NCBI GenBank assembly: GCA_029167225.1
Contig: JARFNK010000020.1
Location: 32,984-96,983 of the forward strand
Length of the DNA stretch: 64,000 nt
Reading direction: 5' to 3'
Source of the DNA: Sphingobium arseniciresistens
GTDB lineage: Bacteria; Pseudomonadota; Alphaproteobacteria; Sphingomonadales; Sphingomonadaceae
A program made the position numbers and the translations under genes. Below the pieces are notes generated by a model. The model was given only the letters and a program-made list of their open reading frames with translations. It ran no database searches and was not told the DNA's origin. Positions 61,823 through 64,000 of the stretch are shown here, one piece after another (positions within the stretch are counted from its first letter, which is position 1; each line of letters begins with the position of its first letter).

Positions 61823-62242
61823 CTAATACAGCGTCATGCCCGGAGGCACATCGGCAGGCATTTGCCCGTCGATCGCGGAAAAAGCGGCGGAAACGGCATG
61901 TGTCAGGCGGTTCTGTGGAAAGGGTTTGGCGAGGCAGCCCAGCGCAACCTGGCCGGCATCCTCCGCCGAAGGGCAGTTGCCGCTGATGAACAGGCACGGG
62001 ATATCGCGTTCACGCAGCATCACGGCCACGTCCAGCCCGCTGTCTCCTCCAAGCAGTTTGATATCGCACAGCACCATGTCGGGCGGATCGAGGGCGACCA
62101 TGGAACCAGCGCCGTTGAGAGTATCGGCGATCCAGGCAACCTCATATCCCTGCTCGATCAGCACTTCCTGGATCATCATCGCGATCATCGCCTCGTCCTC
62201 GACAATGGCGAGGCGTTGGCCCCCTTGCATCTCCACGCTCAA
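61823..62242 (-). CDS. Single-domain response regulator
   Basis: A 139-aa receiver protein. Acidic pair E15/D16 (VEDEAM), phospho-acceptor D60 (LCDIKL), S87 (FISGN) and K106 (LAKPF) are intact; no output domain. TTG at 62242 overlaps the kinase stop (TTGA); an ATG at 62230 is also possible. It is probably phosphorylated by the neighbouring kinase and acts by protein contact. Confidence 0.9.
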   Translation of the reverse strand: MSVEMQGGQRLAIVEDEAMIAMMIQEVLIEQGYEVAWIADTLNGAGSMVALDPPDMVLCDIKLLGGDSGLDVAVMLRERDIPCLFISGNCPSAEDAGQVALGCLAKPFPQNRLTHAVSAAFSAIDGQMPADVPPGMTLY

Positions 62243-63387
62243 CCGCGCGCTCCCGGTCGGGTCATGCTCAGCGTGAAGCCATCCATCGGGCGATCATGCC
62301 ACTGCACGCTCGCACGCAACTGCCGCAACACCGCCCCCATCACTTTCTCGTTCGGTTGCGGCTCGGAAACAGGCTCTGCCCCCGTCCTGCCCGCAATCCG
62401 GCAGTTGAGGTCGATCCGTCCGCCCTCCTCGCTGGCGATGCATATCTGGACATGGCTTTCACGGTCGATCCGCCCGGCAAGGCAGGCGCGCAGCAACTCG
62501 TCGAACGCGATCGCCAACGCCACTGTCGCCTCCACTGGCAAGGAAACCGCATCCGCATCAACCACGGATGCACGCTCGTGCCCCTCCAGCACGCCGCTCA
62601 CCAGTTCAGTCAGCAAGCCGCCGATGGCAACATCGCCGAGTACCCCACCGACATAAAGGCGCTGATGCACCGCCGCCATCACCAATATCCGGTCCGCGGC
62701 CTGCCTGATGGCGCGCCGCGGATCGACCTGCGACGTGCTGTTCGCTTCGAGAGACAGCAGGCCGACCACAAGCTGCAGCGAATTACGCACCCGGTGGTTC
62801 AGTTCCTCGAGCAGCGCCTCCTTTGCCTCCAGCGCTTCGCGAAGTATCCGCTCCTGGCGGAGCCGATGCTTGGCGAGGGCTACATAGTCGCAGATGCTAT
62901 GCAGGAAATGCAGTTCGTCATCCTCGAACCGCTCCGCCCAGCGCCGTCCAAACCCTAGCGTGCCAAGGAGGGTGTCGCCCTGGACCAGCGGGGTGCAGGC
63001 ATAGGCGTTCAGCCCGACGTCGCGCACGAACGCCACCAGCGGTTCATCCGATTGCTGGACGCGCGTCGCATGAATACGGGCACGGTCCCGCGCTGCGCAG
63101 CCGCATACCGCCTGACCGATCTCCAAAGTAGCCCCGGCTGCCGCCTCGCTCTCCGTCAGGCCGCCATGGGCCTCAAGCTCCAGCCGTCCATTCGCAAAGC
63201 GATAGTTGAAGAAGACATCGAGCCTGAGTTCCCGCTGGATGAGCAGGAACAACTCATCAACCATGATCGCGGGATCCCGCGCGGCGAGCAGCTTCCCGGC
63301 GACCTGCGCAATCAGGGCCAGATAGCGGGCAGGTCTATCCATGTCCTGAGGGTCTTCGACCAGTTCCGTCCCGAGTGCCCCCTTCAT
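62239..63387 (-). CDS. GAF-domain sensor histidine kinase, HisKA_2/HWE type
   Basis: A 382-aa protein starting MKGALGTELVEDPQDMDRPA. A GAF domain covers about 20-165 (VAFVRDVGLNAYACTPLVQG, GTLGFGRRW). The H-box EELNHRVRNSLQLVVGLLSL (phospho-His at 198) is HisKA_2-like. An HATPase part follows with a conserved AIAFDELLRACLAGRID in which the usual N-box is altered (no ENA), as in some HWE kinases. No membrane helix, so it is a soluble sensor. Operon with the receiver protein. Confidence 0.88.
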   Translation of the reverse strand: MKGALGTELVEDPQDMDRPARYLALIAQVAGKLLAARDPAIMVDELFLLIQRELRLDVFFNYRFANGRLELEAHGGLTESEAAAGATLEIGQAVCGCAARDRARIHATRVQQSDEPLVAFVRDVGLNAYACTPLVQGDTLLGTLGFGRRWAERFEDDELHFLHSICDYVALAKHRLRQERILREALEAKEALLEELNHRVRNSLQLVVGLLSLEANSTSQVDPRRAIRQAADRILVMAAVHQRLYVGGVLGDVAIGGLLTELVSGVLEGHERASVVDADAVSLPVEATVALAIAFDELLRACLAGRIDRESHVQICIASEEGGRIDLNCRIAGRTGAEPVSEPQPNEKVMGAVLRQLRASVQWHDRPMDGFTLSMTRPGARG

Positions 63388-63796
63388 CTTGCTACCATTC
63401 TCCAAGGATGGCCTTGACGCCACGAGGCCATGGGATGTTCATTTTTCTGCCGGACCAGAACCGATTGAATATGTTACACTTTTCCTCATTACGCCGCAAC
63501 CGCCCAAGCATGTGGCCTGATCGACAATCGTTCTCGTTCATTGTGCATCGCAAAGCGAACCCACCCCACCAGACCAACAGCAACACCTTCTTCCCAGCAT
63601 AGCAAGAGCGTCTGCAGCAGCGCTGCGCTGCAACATGAACGGAGAAAATCTCGGGATTTTATCGTCTGTTAGCTGGCATGTTTGGGCGTCGACTGCATCT
63701 GCGGGTCAGCGGAAATCCCATGATCGAAACCAAGACTCGTGGGCGCGCCTGTCACGCCGGCCAAGACCGGATGCCAATAGCTCCGCGTCGGCGGGT
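63388..63796. other. Intergenic region, kinase to CheW
   Basis: About 410 bases between the kinase start and the CheW stop. A 64-codon minus-strand frame (63392-63586) has no family features. Nothing else seen. Confidence 0.5.
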
Positions 63797-64000
63797 TCAG
63801 GCTGCGGTGGCGTTTGGGTTTGCGAGTGTTGCGGGGTCTTGAGAGAAGATGCGGGCGATGTTGACGAGGACGACGAAGCCTTCAGGCCTGCGGACGACGC
63901 CGGCGATATAGTCGGACGGCCATGGGGTGCCGATGTCGGGTGCGGGCTCGATCTGGTCGTGGCGGAAGCTGCCGACCTCGAGCACGCGGTCGACCAGGAG
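63797..64000 (-). CDS. CheW-like chemotaxis coupling protein, C-terminal end (5' beyond window)
   Basis: The frame is open to the right edge. The visible C-terminal 67 residues read LLVDRVLEVGSFRHDQIEPA, then SDYIAGVVRRPEGFVVLVNI ending ARIFSQDPATLANPNATAA. 'DRVLEV...I.G......G.V.LLD...' is the CheW signature. It couples receptors to CheA; start and N-terminus lie outside the window. Confidence 0.85.
   Translation of the reverse strand, partial: LLVDRVLEVGSFRHDQIEPAPDIGTPWPSDYIAGVVRRPEGFVVLVNIARIFSQDPATLANPNATAA

Noticed and set aside
61407-61826. Plus-strand frame containing VGIEPTLLSEPDFESGAS
   Set aside because: This sequence is a well-known false protein made by reading opposite a tRNA-Leu gene.
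1-64000. CRISPR array
   Set aside because: No run of regularly spaced direct repeats was seen anywhere.

Overview
The window is high-GC chromosomal DNA of an alphaproteobacterium. It looks most like a sphingomonad (Sphingobium, Novosphingobium or Sphingomonas type): two large Caulobacter/sphingomonad-style TonB-dependent receptors, many Tat-type signal peptides on periplasmic hydrolases, a PVA-dehydrogenase-like cytochrome quinoprotein and dense CoA-ester catabolism. The genus is an inference; no rRNA is present.

Layout. (1) Positions 1-14264, minus strand: one tightly packed operon for an extracellular contractile injection system (eCIS). In order of transcription it encodes sheath, tube, a zinc-ribbon baseplate protein, a Pro/Ser-rich unknown, a DUF4255 terminator, an AAA+ ATPase, a 62-aa protein, a DUF4157 (eCIS core) protein, a CIS7-type tube-domain protein, a LysM protein, gpD-like hub, gpV-like spike base, PAAR tip, gp25 and a baseplate J protein that runs off the left edge. 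There is no terminase, capsid, portal or integrase, so it is not a prophage. (2) 15107-23281: a plant cell wall locus with GH53 galactanase, a GH43-like lipoprotein, a TonB receptor, an SGNH esterase and a PL22 oligogalacturonate lyase, fitting pectin and galactan side chains. (3) 23463-25392: a Tat-exported dienelactone-hydrolase-family protein and a Crp/Fnr regulator, separated by two intrinsic-terminator-like hairpins. (4) 25369-30315: an accessory island with a three-gene minus-strand operon (TIR-TM-TPR protein, 198-aa unknown, TPR protein with a weakly cyclase-like C-terminus) and, divergently, a leaderless peptidoglycan-binding amidase-like protein. (5) 30696-60579: a very large catabolic region with a cytochrome c-PQQ dehydrogenase, three MmgE/PrpD proteins, FCD-type GntR regulator, BKACE, CitE-like lyase, MaoC hydratases, two CaiB-type CoA transferases, acyl-CoA dehydrogenase, acetyl-CoA hydrolase/transferase-family protein, several esterases, two SDRs, amidohydrolase, carboxymuconolactone-decarboxylase-like protein, MFS carrier and a second TonB receptor. 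(6) 60580-64000: an unusually AT-rich leader, a decayed transposase fragment, tRNA-Leu(CAA), a HisKA_2/HWE-type kinase with a single-domain response regulator, and the 3' end of a CheW gene.

How the parts may work together. Region 5 reads as one pathway: import (TonB receptor, MFS), ester hydrolysis, oxidation, CoA activation, beta-oxidation-like steps with two hydratases, and C-C cleavage by CitE and BKACE-type enzymes. The substrate cannot be named from sequence. A recurring palindromic motif, AAAAGGTCNGACCT and variants, lies in several of its promoter regions and is a candidate operator for the GntR regulator. The most unusual items are the eCIS operon with its large DUF4157 protein and the TIR operon, whose middle gene matches no family I know.
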